Part shown: positions 1 through 5,679 of the stretch, in pieces
Numbering within the stretch: the stretch's first letter is position 1
How the letters are laid out: each line of letters starts with the position of its first letter
Source of the DNA: an uncultured Chitinophagaceae bacterium
GTDB lineage: Bacteria > Bacteroidota > Bacteroidia > Chitinophagales > Chitinophagaceae
NCBI GenBank assembly: GCA_937900675.1
Contig: CALCEA010000115.1
Coordinates: 1-5,679, forward strand
Reading direction: 5' to 3'
DNA length: 5,679 nucleotides
The notes under the pieces: generated by a model
The model's database searches: none
Told to the model about the DNA's origin: nothing
Seen by the model: only the letters and a program-made list of their open reading frames with translations
Translations under genes and position numbers: made by a program

Positions 1-2
1 CG

Positions 3-1160
3 GATTATTTAGTAGATATTGGTCCTAGAGCTGGTATACATGGTGGTCATATTGTTGCTCAAGGCACACCTGCTGAAATAATCAAATCCAAATCTGATAC
101 AGCATTGTACTTAGCGGGGAAGAAAAAAATAGAATTGCCAGAAGAGAGAAGAAAGGGTAATGGTAAAAAAATTACCATTGAAGGTGCTACTGGTAATACA
201 CTTAAAAAAGTGAATTGTGATTTTCCCTTAGGAACTTTTATTGTAGTGACTGGCGTGAGTGGTTCAGGGAAATCTACCTTAATAAATGAAACCCTTTATC
301 CAATTTTATCTCAACATTGTTATGATAGTAAGACCAAGCCAATGCCTTATAAAAAAGTATCTGGCTTAGAGCATATTGATAAAGTAATTGAGATTGATCA
401 ATCACCTATAGGTAGAACCCCAAGATCAAATCCAGCAACATATTGTGGATTCTTTACTGATATCAGAACTTTATTTGCTGCAGTGCCTGAAGCAAAGATT
501 AGAGGTTACCAAGGTGGTAGATTTTCCTTTAATGTAAAGGGTGGCAGATGTGAGGTTTGTGAAGGAGGTGGTATGCGAGTGATTGAAATGAATTTCTTGC
601 CGGATGTATATGTGCATTGTGAGAAATGCGGTGGTAAAAGATATAATAGAGAGACTTTAGAAATTAGATATAAAGGAAAATCCATCAGTGATGTATTAAA
701 TATGACTGTGGATGAAGCTTGCGAATTTTTTCAAGCAGTACCTTTTATATACAGAAAAGTAAAAGTATTACAGGATGTAGGATTGGGTTATATCACTTTA
801 GGACAATCTGCAGTAACATTGAGTGGAGGAGAGGCGCAAAGAGTAAAACTAGCGACTGAGTTGGGTAAAAAAGACACAGGTAAAACCTTCTATATTTTAG
901 ATGAACCAACAACAGGTTTGCATTTTCAAGATATACAATTATTAGTAGGTGTATTAAACAGATTAGTGGAAAGAGGTAATACTGTTTTGGTGATTGAGCA
1001 CAATATGGATGTGATTAAAGTTGCAGATCATATTATTGATTTGGGTCCAGAAGGCGGATCAGGTGGTGGACAGATTCAATTTACGGGAACACCAGAAGAA
1101 ATGATTAAGCAATCAAAAACACATACCGCTAAGTATTTGAAAATAGAAATGGAATCTTAG
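3..1160 (+). CDS. uvrA: UvrABC excinuclease subunit A (UvrA), 3' part; 5' end lies outside the window
   Basis: ATPase and damage-recognition subunit of nucleotide excision repair; UvrA dimers scan DNA with UvrB and load it at lesions. The reading frame is open from base 3, so 385 residues (about the last 40% of a roughly 940-residue protein) are visible; the first ATG-like codon at 105 is TTG and is an internal leucine. In order: the end of the first ATPase half (DIGPRAGIHGG, residues 6-16 of the fragment), the second-half Walker A GVSGSGKST (84-92, bases 252-278), the IDQSPIGRTPRSNPATY stretch, a zinc module C-X2-C-X19-C-X2-C (Cys 183, 186, 206, 209), ABC signature LSGGEAQR (273-280), Walker B FYILDEP (296-302) and the switch histidine in VIEHN (about 333). 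All residues needed for the distal ATPase and zinc module are present, so the gene looks functional. Frame and motif order match canonical UvrA closely. Its stop overlaps the convergent acetyltransferase by 4 bp. Confidence 0.98.
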   Translation, partial: DYLVDIGPRAGIHGGHIVAQGTPAEIIKSKSDTALYLAGKKKIELPEERRKGNGKKITIEGATGNTLKKVNCDFPLGTFIVVTGVSGSGKSTLINETLYPILSQHCYDSKTKPMPYKKVSGLEHIDKVIEIDQSPIGRTPRSNPATYCGFFTDIRTLFAAVPEAKIRGYQGGRFSFNVKGGRCEVCEGGGMRVIEMNFLPDVYVHCEKCGGKRYNRETLEIRYKGKSISDVLNMTVDEACEFFQAVPFIYRKVKVLQDVGLGYITLGQSAVTLSGGEAQRVKLATELGKKDTGKTFYILDEPTTGLHFQDIQLLVGVLNRLVERGNTVLVIEHNMDVIKVADHIIDLGPEGGSGGGQIQFTGTPEEMIKQSKTHTAKYLKIEMES

Positions 1161-1630
1161 AATTTACTAGCGTCTCTAATCATCGGGATATGTTCGATCG
1201 CATCTTCGTAATACATGTCTCCAGATTTTTCAAATCCTTGTTCTTCGTAAAATTTCTTTAAATATAATTGAGCACCAATTTTAATGGAGTGTTTGCCAAA
1301 TAATCTTTCACATTCTGCGATAGAGTATTGCATTAATTGTTTTCCAATACCCAAACCTCTATGTCTTGGAGAGCCAACCACTCTTCCAATACTTTGATAA
1401 CCCTTATAGCTTTGGTCTACATCAAATAATCTAGTACTAGCCACCAATTCATTATCCAACCAACCCATTGTATGATAAGCAATTTGATCGTTATTATCCA
1501 TGTCTAAAAAGACGCAGTTTTGCTCCACTACAAAGACCTCGCTTCTAAGTCTTAAAATAGCATATAATTCCTCCACTGAAAGTTCGGAAAACTGCTTGGT
1601 GACCCATTTTACAGAAGATTGATTGCTCAT
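1157..1630 (-). CDS. GNAT family N-acetyltransferase, ElaA-like
   Basis: Predicted cytoplasmic acetyl-CoA-dependent acetyltransferase of 157 residues, close to the roughly 153 residues of E. coli ElaA. ElaA-type features are the N-terminal block ELYAILRLRSEVFVVEQNC (about 21-39) followed by an acidic stretch (DMDNND, 43-48), then GWLDNELVASTRL (56-68), GRVVGSPRHRGLGIGKQLM (82-100) containing the acetyl-CoA loop R-x-x-G-x-G at 91-96, and the C-terminal GAQLYLKKFYEEQGF (119-133). The acceptor substrate is not established for this family and cannot be read from the sequence. The start at MSNQSS (ATG at 1630-1628) fits family length. A longer in-frame version reaching 1723 would cross the divergent intergenic region and adds residues with no family resemblance. 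No Shine-Dalgarno precedes the start. A TATTTTTG element six to thirteen bases upstream suggests its own promoter and perhaps a very short leader. Confidence 0.92.
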   Translation of the reverse strand: MSNQSSVKWVTKQFSELSVEELYAILRLRSEVFVVEQNCVFLDMDNNDQIAYHTMGWLDNELVASTRLFDVDQSYKGYQSIGRVVGSPRHRGLGIGKQLMQYSIAECERLFGKHSIKIGAQLYLKKFYEEQGFEKSGDMYYEDAIEHIPMIRDASKF

Positions 1631-1635
1631 AAGAA

Positions 1636-1643
1636 CAAAAATA
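1636..1643 (-). promoter_or_regulatory. Candidate Bacteroidota-type -7 promoter element for the acetyltransferase
   Basis: Read on the minus strand, these bases are TATTTTTG, a full match to the Bacteroidota -7 consensus TAnnTTTG. A TTGG (minus strand of 1665-1668), 21 bases upstream, is an imperfect match to the -33 TTTG. Transcription would start about 4-7 bases downstream, that is at or within a few bases of the ATG at 1630, implying a leaderless or nearly leaderless mRNA. In AT-rich DNA such an octamer can occur by chance. Confidence 0.35.
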
Positions 1644-1661
1644 AGGCTTAAAATAAACTCT

Positions 1662-1680
1662 TTGCCAATATTGATGGCAA
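1662..1680. repeat. Inverted repeat TTGCCA-N7-TGGCAA, possible operator
   Basis: Perfect 6-bp arms (1662-1667 and 1675-1680) around a 7-base AT-rich spacer, 19 bp overall, the size and symmetry of a typical dimeric repressor site. It covers the imperfect -33 position of the candidate leftward promoter and lies about 40-60 bp upstream of the FAD oxidoreductase start, so a bound protein could affect both genes. No regulator gene is visible in the window. The repeat itself is seen directly; the operator role is inferred. Confidence 0.35.
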
Positions 1681-1690
1681 TCCGAGTTTT

Positions 1691-1712
1691 ATTTTGCAAT
1701 TTTGGGCAAAAT
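1691..1712. repeat. Inverted repeat ATTTTGC-N8-GCAAAAT just before the FAD oxidoreductase start
   Basis: Perfect 7-bp arms (1691-1697 and 1706-1712) around an 8-base spacer, ending 9 bp before the ATG at 1722. It could be a protein-binding site. If transcribed rightward it could also form a weak AU-rich hairpin next to the start codon. A chance origin in AT-rich DNA cannot be excluded. Confidence 0.3.
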
Positions 1713-1721
1713 TTTCCATTC

Positions 1722-3191
1722 ATGGCTAAGAAAGTAGCAATTATTGGTGCGGGTCCAGCTGGTTTAACAGCAGCTTATTTATTAGGTAAGGCTGCCCAAG
1801 ATGTAACTGTTTTTGAAAAAGATCCACAATATGTGGGAGGTATCTCAAGAACAGAATCTTATAAAGGGTATCATTTTGACATTGGCGGACATCGTTTCTT
1901 TTCCAAGTCAAAAGAAGTGGAAGATTTTTGGACAGAAATTTTGAATGATGAATTACTAGAGCGTCCAAGAAGCTCTAGAATTTTTTACAATAAAAAGTTC
2001 TTCTCTTATCCTCTAGCAGCTTTTGAAGCATTGATGAAGTTGGGTATTTTTGAAAGCTTCTTATGTGTGATGAGTTATTTGAAAGCTAAATTATTTCCGA
2101 TTAAAGATCCTCAGAACTTTGAAGATTGGGTAACCAATCAATTTGGTAAGCGTTTATTTAATATTTTCTTCAAAACTTATACCGAAAAAGTTTGGGGTAT
2201 TCCATGTAAAGAAATTTCTGCAGACTGGGCAGCACAAAGAATTAAAGGTTTGTCTTTAAGCAGTGCTGTATGGAACGCTTTATTCAAACCAAGTGGTAAG
2301 AAAAGCAAGGGAGAGGTGATCAAAACTTTGATTGACTCTTTCCGTTATCCAAAGCGTGGTCCTGGTATGATGTGGGAAGAGTGTGTGGTGAAGAGCAAGG
2401 CATTGGGTGTGAAGATTGAAATGAACACTGGGGTGAATAAAATTGAGAAGACAGGAGATACTTGGAAAGTATACACTAGTAATGGTGCTGTATTAGAAGG
2501 TTTTGATTATGTATTGTCTTCTGCTCCTATGAGAGAATTGATTCCTGCAGTAGCGCCTGCATTTGCGCCAAATGTTTTACACGCTGCAAGCGAATTAAAA
2601 TACAGAGACTTCTTAACTGTGGTATTAATCTGTAAAGATCAAGACGCATTTAACGATAACTGGATTTATATTCACGAACCTAATGTGAAAGTGGGTAGAA
2701 TTCAAAACTTTAAATCTTGGAGTCCATTTATGGTGCCTGATCCAAATATGGCATGTTATGGATTAGAGTATTTCTGTTTTGAAGGAGATGGTTTATGGAC
2801 AAGCAGTAACGAAGACCTTATCAAATTAGGTACCAAAGAAATTAATCAGATCGGTTTAACTAAACCGGAAGCAGTAGTGGATGGTTATGTAGTTAGACAA
2901 CCAAAAGCTTATCCTGTTTATGATCACGAATACAAAGATCATTTAGCAGTGATTAGAGAAGCGATTAAAGAATACAAAGGATTATACTTAGTAGGCCGTA
3001 ATGGTATGCATAAATACAATAACCAAGACCATAGTATGATGACTGCGATGTTAGCAGCGAAGAATATTATTGCTGGTAAAGAAGTATATGATCTTTGGGA
3101 AGTAAATGAAGATGCTGAATACCATGAAGGTGGTGATAGAGGTGCAGCTTCCGGTATTGTAGGAAGAGCGGTTCCAGAAAAGATAGTTTAG
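1722..3191 (+). CDS. FAD-dependent oxidoreductase, amine-oxidase / UDP-galactopyranose-mutase-like superfamily
   Basis: A 489-residue flavoprotein with no signal peptide. The N-terminal Rossmann fold has GAGPAGL (9-15, G-x-G-x-x-G) and the ribose-binding acidic residue E32 in VTVFEKD, followed by GGISRT (39-44) and the distinctive GGHRFFSK (55-62). Further family-like blocks are YTEKVWGIP (153-161) and FRYPKRGPGMMWE (207-219). The C-terminal FAD-closing segment GLYLVGRNGMHKYNNQDHSM lies at about 420-439. This pattern fits the broad family annotated NAD(P)/FAD-dependent oxidoreductase, related to protoporphyrinogen oxidase and UDP-galactopyranose mutase; the substrate is unknown. It lacks clear reason to be called HemY or Glf. 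The start at ATG 1722 places the dinucleotide-binding motif immediately at the N terminus; the frame stays open 33 codons upstream into the intergenic region, but those residues look non-coding. A 37-residue acidic, glycine-rich tail follows the FAD motif. The gene stands alone, divergent from the acetyltransferase and closed by hairpins. Confidence 0.9.
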   Translation: MAKKVAIIGAGPAGLTAAYLLGKAAQDVTVFEKDPQYVGGISRTESYKGYHFDIGGHRFFSKSKEVEDFWTEILNDELLERPRSSRIFYNKKFFSYPLAAFEALMKLGIFESFLCVMSYLKAKLFPIKDPQNFEDWVTNQFGKRLFNIFFKTYTEKVWGIPCKEISADWAAQRIKGLSLSSAVWNALFKPSGKKSKGEVIKTLIDSFRYPKRGPGMMWEECVVKSKALGVKIEMNTGVNKIEKTGDTWKVYTSNGAVLEGFDYVLSSAPMRELIPAVAPAFAPNVLHAASELKYRDFLTVVLICKDQDAFNDNWIYIHEPNVKVGRIQNFKSWSPFMVPDPNMACYGLEYFCFEGDGLWTSSNEDLIKLGTKEINQIGLTKPEAVVDGYVVRQPKAYPVYDHEYKDHLAVIREAIKEYKGLYLVGRNGMHKYNNQDHSMMTAMLAAKNIIAGKEVYDLWEVNEDAEYHEGGDRGAASGIVGRAVPEKIV

Positions 3192-3192
3192 C

Positions 3193-3222
3193 CTTATGAG
3201 TCCACTATGTGAGACTCATAAG
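3193..3222. other. Strong hairpin directly after the FAD oxidoreductase stop, without a T-tract
   Basis: Perfect 10-bp arms CTTATGAGTC (3193-3202) and GACTCATAAG (3213-3222), with a further 3-bp CAC/GTG helix inside (3203-3205 with 3209-3211, one bulged A). It begins 2 bases after the TAG. Neither strand has a run of T after it, so it does not look like an intrinsic terminator by itself. It could act as a 3'-end stabiliser once transcription stops at the next hairpin. Its GAGTC/GACTC core recurs in that hairpin. Confidence 0.6.
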
Positions 3223-3229
3223 TAAATTT

Positions 3230-3265
3230 AAAAAAGAGTCTTTGACGAAGTCAAGACTCTTTTTT
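3230..3265. terminator. Bidirectional Rho-independent terminator shared by the FAD oxidoreductase and rarA
   Basis: Arms AAAAAAGAGTCTTTGAC (3230-3246) and GTCAAGACTCTTTTTT (3250-3265) pair over 16 bp with one bulged T and a GAA loop. Six A at the left and six T at the right give each strand a T-tract after the stem, so it can stop transcription from both directions. It lies between convergent genes. The TAA stop of rarA (3266-3264 on the minus strand) lies partly within the outer A/T arm, so the terminator overlaps the end of that gene. Confidence 0.88.
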
Positions 3266-4544
3266 AATAACCATACTTGCCGCGCCATCGCTCGTGTAAG
3301 AACTTCTTTAGTTCTTCCTCTCTAGCGTTTTTCTGTGGCTGGAATAGGGTAGTGCCTTTTATTTCATCAGGTAAATATTCTTGTTCTAAGAAATTGTTTT
3401 CTCCTAGATGGGAATATTGATAATCCTTTCCATAATCCATGTCTTTCATCAATTTAGTCGGTGCATTTCTTAAATGCAAGGGTACAGGAAGGTTGCCAGT
3501 TTTTTGTACCAAAGAAAGTCCTTTATTGATGGCTTCATAAGCAGCATTGCTTTTGGCAGAGCTAGCTAAATAAATAGCACATTGGGATAATATGATTCTA
3601 CTTTCTGGGTAACCAATTTTATTCACTGCATCAAAACAGTTATTGGCTAGTAATAAAGCATTGGGATTAGCATTGCCAATATCTTCACTTGCAAAAATCA
3701 ACATTCTTCTTGCAATAAATTTTACATCCTCGCCTCCTACAATCATTCTGGATAACCAATATACTGCACCATTAGGATCAGAGCCTCTCATGCTTTTGAT
3801 AAAGGCAGAAATGATATCATAATGTTGTTCTCCATTTTTATCATAGAGTGCAATATTGGTTTGAGCCACTTGCATTACCCAATCATTGGTGAGTGCTAAT
3901 GCTTCATTCGTTTTGCTGGTTCCAATTAAAGCTTCAACAGACAATTCCAATAGGTTCAATAATTTTCTACCGTCTCCACCACTTAATTGAAATAGTGCTT
4001 CTGTTTCTTTAATGTCAATCGTATGATTACTAAACAAAGCATCTTTACTGATGGCTTGTTGTACAAGTTTTTCTAAATCCTTTTTATCCAAAGCTTTTAG
4101 AACAAATACCTGACATCTACTTAATAAGGCGCTATTTACTTCAAAACTAGGATTCTCTGTAGTGGCACCAATTAAAGTAATGATACCTTTTTCTACAGCA
4201 CCCAATAATGCATCTTGTTGTCCTTTATTGAATCGGTGAATCTCGTCAATGAATAAGATGGCACTGCTCTGTGACTTAGCTTCTTCAATTACTTCTCTTA
4301 ATTCTTTCACTCCACTACTAATGGCACTTAACTGATAGTAGGGGCTATTAGACGCTTTGGCAATAATATTGGCTAAGGTAGTTTTGCCAACACCAGGAGG
4401 GCCCCATAAAATCATAGAAGGGACTTTGCCTTGTGTTATGGCTTTTTGTAAAACGCTATGCTCTCCGGAAAGATGTTCTTGTCCCACTAGATCCGCTAAT
4501 ACCTGCGGACGCAATCTTTCTGCTAATGGGATATGCTGATTCAT
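3264..4544 (-). CDS. rarA: Replication-associated recombination protein A (RarA/MgsA), AAA+ ATPase
   Basis: A 426-residue cytoplasmic AAA+ ATPase of the clamp-loader clade, homologous to E. coli RarA/MgsA (447 aa), yeast Mgs1 and human WRNIP1. The family acts at stalled replication forks and interacts with single-strand-binding protein. The N-terminal block PLAERLRPQVLADLVGQEHL (6-25) is typical. Then follow Walker A GPPGVGKTT (48-56), Walker B ILFIDEIHRF (96-105), sensor 1 GATTEN (126-131), the arginine-finger position in LLSRC (R143) and a sensor-2-like GGDGRKLLN (R193). The C-terminal half carries the RarA/MgsA-specific helical region, with KSMRGSDPNGAVYWLSRM and ASEDIGNANP. All catalytic motifs are intact and the length is normal. 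The ATG at 4544 shares one base with the TAA of the upstream membrane-protein gene (TAATG), which suggests translational coupling and co-transcription with aspS. Confidence 0.97.
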   Translation of the reverse strand: MNQHIPLAERLRPQVLADLVGQEHLSGEHSVLQKAITQGKVPSMILWGPPGVGKTTLANIIAKASNSPYYQLSAISSGVKELREVIEEAKSQSSAILFIDEIHRFNKGQQDALLGAVEKGIITLIGATTENPSFEVNSALLSRCQVFVLKALDKKDLEKLVQQAISKDALFSNHTIDIKETEALFQLSGGDGRKLLNLLELSVEALIGTSKTNEALALTNDWVMQVAQTNIALYDKNGEQHYDIISAFIKSMRGSDPNGAVYWLSRMIVGGEDVKFIARRMLIFASEDIGNANPNALLLANNCFDAVNKIGYPESRIILSQCAIYLASSAKSNAAYEAINKGLSLVQKTGNLPVPLHLRNAPTKLMKDMDYGKDYQYSHLGENNFLEQEYLPDEIKGTTLFQPQKNAREEELKKFLHERWRGKYGY

Positions 4545-4546
4545 TA
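4542..4546 (-). promoter_or_regulatory. TAATG stop/start overlap coupling the membrane-protein gene to rarA
   Basis: On the minus strand the stop TAA of the membrane-protein gene and the start ATG of rarA share one A. Such one-base overlaps usually mean that terminating ribosomes reinitiate on the next gene. The bases just upstream (TTATTTGTTTGAA) contain no Shine-Dalgarno, which makes coupling a plausible way to start rarA. Confidence 0.7.
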
Positions 4547-5047
4547 TTCAAACAAATAATTATACTCTTTTACCAGTCTTAAAGTAGTTCTTATATGCAT
4601 TAGTCCAACTACGCCTGTTACTAATAAGAATACAGAAGCAGCTTTAATTACTTTAAGCATTAAAGCTACATTTAAACCTTCTGGAAGGCCAGCCTGCTGT
4701 TGCATAAACTCTTCTGTTATTTTCATTAAAACAGCGTCACTGGACATTAAAATACTTGTGCCATTTAAGAAGAATAAACTACATAAGAATAAGCTAACAT
4801 ATGCATTTACCTTAATCCAGTCTTTTAATTTAGCAGATTGATGTTGTTCTTTTTCAATTCCTCTTTTTAAAAAGCTAAAGCTTGCAAATGTATAGATTAC
4901 TAAACATGCAATAGCAAACACAAAGATTAAAACACTTGGATTAGCTAATGCGGTTATTAAAAATGCAGTGTCTATAAACGCAAATAACAATGCAATAGGA
5001 ATGAGGATATAACTCAGTATTCTATATAATTTAAGCGAAGCGGGCAT
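4544..5047 (-). CDS. Hypothetical four-helix membrane protein between aspS and rarA
   Basis: I do not recognise this 167-residue protein. It has four hydrophobic segments, at about residues 10-33, 38-60, 80-101 and 128-152, consistent with an integral inner-membrane protein. Charged stretches lie between helices 2 and 3 (KRGIEKEQHQSAKLKDW, 61-77) and at the C terminus (RTTLRLVKEYNYLFE). Under the positive-inside rule the 2-3 loop and both termini would be cytoplasmic. The segment between helices 3 and 4 (about 102-127) would face out and contains a QQQ run. There is no signal-peptidase site, conserved catalytic motif or metal-binding cluster to suggest an enzyme. The gene starts 3 bp after the aspS stop and its TAA overlaps the rarA ATG, so it is almost certainly expressed with both. 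The tight packing and clean frame support a real gene; the function is unknown. Confidence 0.85.
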   Translation of the reverse strand: MPASLKLYRILSYILIPIALLFAFIDTAFLITALANPSVLIFVFAIACLVIYTFASFSFLKRGIEKEQHQSAKLKDWIKVNAYVSLFLCSLFFLNGTSILMSSDAVLMKITEEFMQQQAGLPEGLNVALMLKVIKAASVFLLVTGVVGLMHIRTTLRLVKEYNYLFE

Positions 5048-5050
5048 TGT

Positions 5051-5679
5051 CTATTTTAAATTTAATTGAATCTGTAATTCTTCAAATTGTTTTTGATCAA
5101 TTGCGCTTGGGGCATCCAACATTACATCTCTACCGCTATTGTTTTTAGGGAATGCAATAAAGTCTCTGATACTTTCAGATCCTCCTAATAAAGCACATAA
5201 ACGATCAAAGCCAAATGCAATACCACCATGAGGAGGTGCGCCGTATTCAAAAGCTCCTAATAAGAAACCAAACTTATGTTGTGCTTCTTCAGGACTCATG
5301 CCTAATGCAGCAAACATTTTTTCTTGTAAGTTTCTTTGGAAGATTCTGATAGAACCGCCGCCAATTTCATTTCCGTTTAATACCATATCATAAGCATTGG
5401 CCTTAATGTTGGCATAAGGGTGTTCTAAATATTTAGCAGCATCTTTTATCTCTGGAGCATTGTTGATCATAATATCTATATGATCCGGCTTAGGAGAAGT
5501 GAATGGATGGTGTCTTGCTACCCAACGATTGCCTTCTTCATCATATTCAAATAATGGGAAGTCTAATACCCATAATAATTTAAACTCATCTTCTTTTCTA
5601 AAACCTAATTGCTTTCCTAATTCCAATCTTAATTCACTTATCGCTTTTCTAGTTCTTTCTTCTGCACCCGCTAAGATCA
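5051..5679 (-). CDS. aspS: Aspartyl-tRNA synthetase, C-terminal part; 5' end lies beyond the window
   Basis: Class II aminoacyl-tRNA synthetase that charges tRNA-Asp. The frame is open to the window edge, so about 209 residues of a protein usually near 590 are visible; the codon at 5626 is TTG and is an internal leucine, not the start. What remains is the end of the bacterial GAD insertion domain and the second half of the catalytic core. Visible blocks are LLWVLDFPLFEY after the insertion, ARHHPFTSP (about residues 54-62 of the fragment), AYDMVLNGNEIGGGSIRI (about 95-112) and motif 3 GAPPHGGIAFGFDRL (about 146-160) with its ATP-binding arginine, followed by IRDFIAFPKNNSG. The HPFT..P and GGI.FGFDR blocks make AspRS clear over AsnRS or LysRS. 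The anticodon-binding domain, which would show whether tRNA-Asn is also charged, is outside the window. It is the first of three tightly packed leftward genes. Confidence 0.97.
   Translation of the reverse strand, partial: ILAGAEERTRKAISELRLELGKQLGFRKEDEFKLLWVLDFPLFEYDEEGNRWVARHHPFTSPKPDHIDIMINNAPEIKDAAKYLEHPYANIKANAYDMVLNGNEIGGGSIRIFQRNLQEKMFAALGMSPEEAQHKFGFLLGAFEYGAPPHGGIAFGFDRLCALLGGSESIRDFIAFPKNNSGRDVMLDAPSAIDQKQFEELQIQLNLK

Larger units (their letters stand above)
1631..1721. promoter_or_regulatory. Divergent intergenic region between the acetyltransferase and the FAD oxidoreductase
   Basis: The two genes are transcribed away from each other and 91 bp separates their start codons, so both promoters should lie here or just inside the genes. 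The stretch is AT-rich, with two short inverted repeats (1662-1680 and 1691-1712) and several TTTG/CAAA words of the kind Bacteroidota sigma factors read. For the rightward gene the nearest -7-like word is TTATTTTG at 1689-1696, one mismatch from TAnnTTTG. A TTTG at 1661-1664 would be a -33 element with a spacer longer than usual, so the rightward promoter is not clearly identified. No Shine-Dalgarno is visible before either start. Confidence 0.6.

Noticed and set aside
105..107. Apparent start of a 351-residue protein at a TTG codon
   Set aside because: The frame continues upstream to base 3 with good UvrA sequence (DYLVDIGP...AQGTPAEI), so this is an internal leucine of a gene cut by the window edge.
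392..403. Perfect 12-bp palindrome GATTGATCAATC
   Set aside because: It falls in the conserved IDQSP codons of uvrA and is explained by the coding sequence; nothing around it suggests a binding site.
1623..1721. N-terminal extension of the FAD oxidoreductase by 33 residues
   Set aside because: The Rossmann GxGxxG motif normally lies within about 10-15 residues of the N terminus, as it does from ATG 1722. The extension would overlap the acetyltransferase start and cover the promoter region.
1631..1723. N-terminal extension of the acetyltransferase by 31 residues
   Set aside because: It would run through the whole divergent intergenic region and into the start codon of the opposite gene, and ElaA-type proteins are about 150 residues. 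The ATG at 1630 fits better.
1741..1968. 75-codon open frame on the minus strand
   Set aside because: It lies antisense inside the well-supported FAD oxidoreductase, over its FAD-binding N terminus; its translation has no recognisable family features. It is a shadow frame.
4357..4539. 60-codon open frame on the plus strand
   Set aside because: It is antisense to the rarA Walker A region; its glycine/proline-rich stretch simply mirrors the P-loop codons. There is no independent support.
1..5679. Undescribed defence, mobile or multi-gene system
   Set aside because: All the sequence is accounted for by housekeeping-type genes and short intergenic regions. I found no direct repeats, transposase, integrase, toxin-antitoxin pair, reverse transcriptase, CRISPR array or RNA gene.

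Overview
This 5.7-kb window is an ordinary, gene-dense piece of a low-GC bacterial chromosome, most likely a member of the Bacteroidota, possibly Chitinophagaceae. The assignment rests on three things: the amino-acid flavour of the UvrA and aspartyl-tRNA synthetase fragments, the absence of Shine-Dalgarno sequences before the starts I could examine, and a match to the Bacteroidota -7 promoter consensus TAnnTTTG. It is an inference from reading, not from a search. Both ends of the window cut through genes.

Layout from left to right. The 3' part of uvrA (nucleotide excision repair) runs rightward to 1160. Its stop overlaps by 4 bp the stop of a convergent ElaA-type GNAT acetyltransferase (complement 1157-1630), with no hairpin terminator visible between them. 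A 90-bp divergent intergenic region (1631-1721) carries two short inverted repeats and a candidate leftward promoter. It separates the acetyltransferase from a rightward 489-residue FAD-dependent oxidoreductase of the amine-oxidase / UDP-galactopyranose-mutase-like superfamily (1722-3191). After that gene come two tandem hairpins (3193-3222 and 3230-3265). The second is A-tract/stem/T-tract and is a convincing bidirectional terminator.

The right half is a leftward cluster whose transcription order is aspS (3' part only), then a four-helix membrane protein of unknown function, then rarA (AAA+ ATPase of the clamp-loader clade). The genes are packed with a 3-nt gap and a 1-nt TAATG overlap, so they look like one operon with translational coupling between the last two. 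It ends at the bidirectional terminator. The window therefore holds two genome-maintenance genes (uvrA, rarA), one translation gene (aspS), two enzymes of unknown substrate and one unknown membrane protein.

I saw no tRNA, rRNA, CRISPR array, insertion sequence or phage gene, and no convincing new multi-gene system. The most useful leads are the orphan FAD enzyme, the unknown membrane protein between aspS and rarA, the divergent regulatory region and the tandem hairpins that share the same GAGTC/GACTC core.
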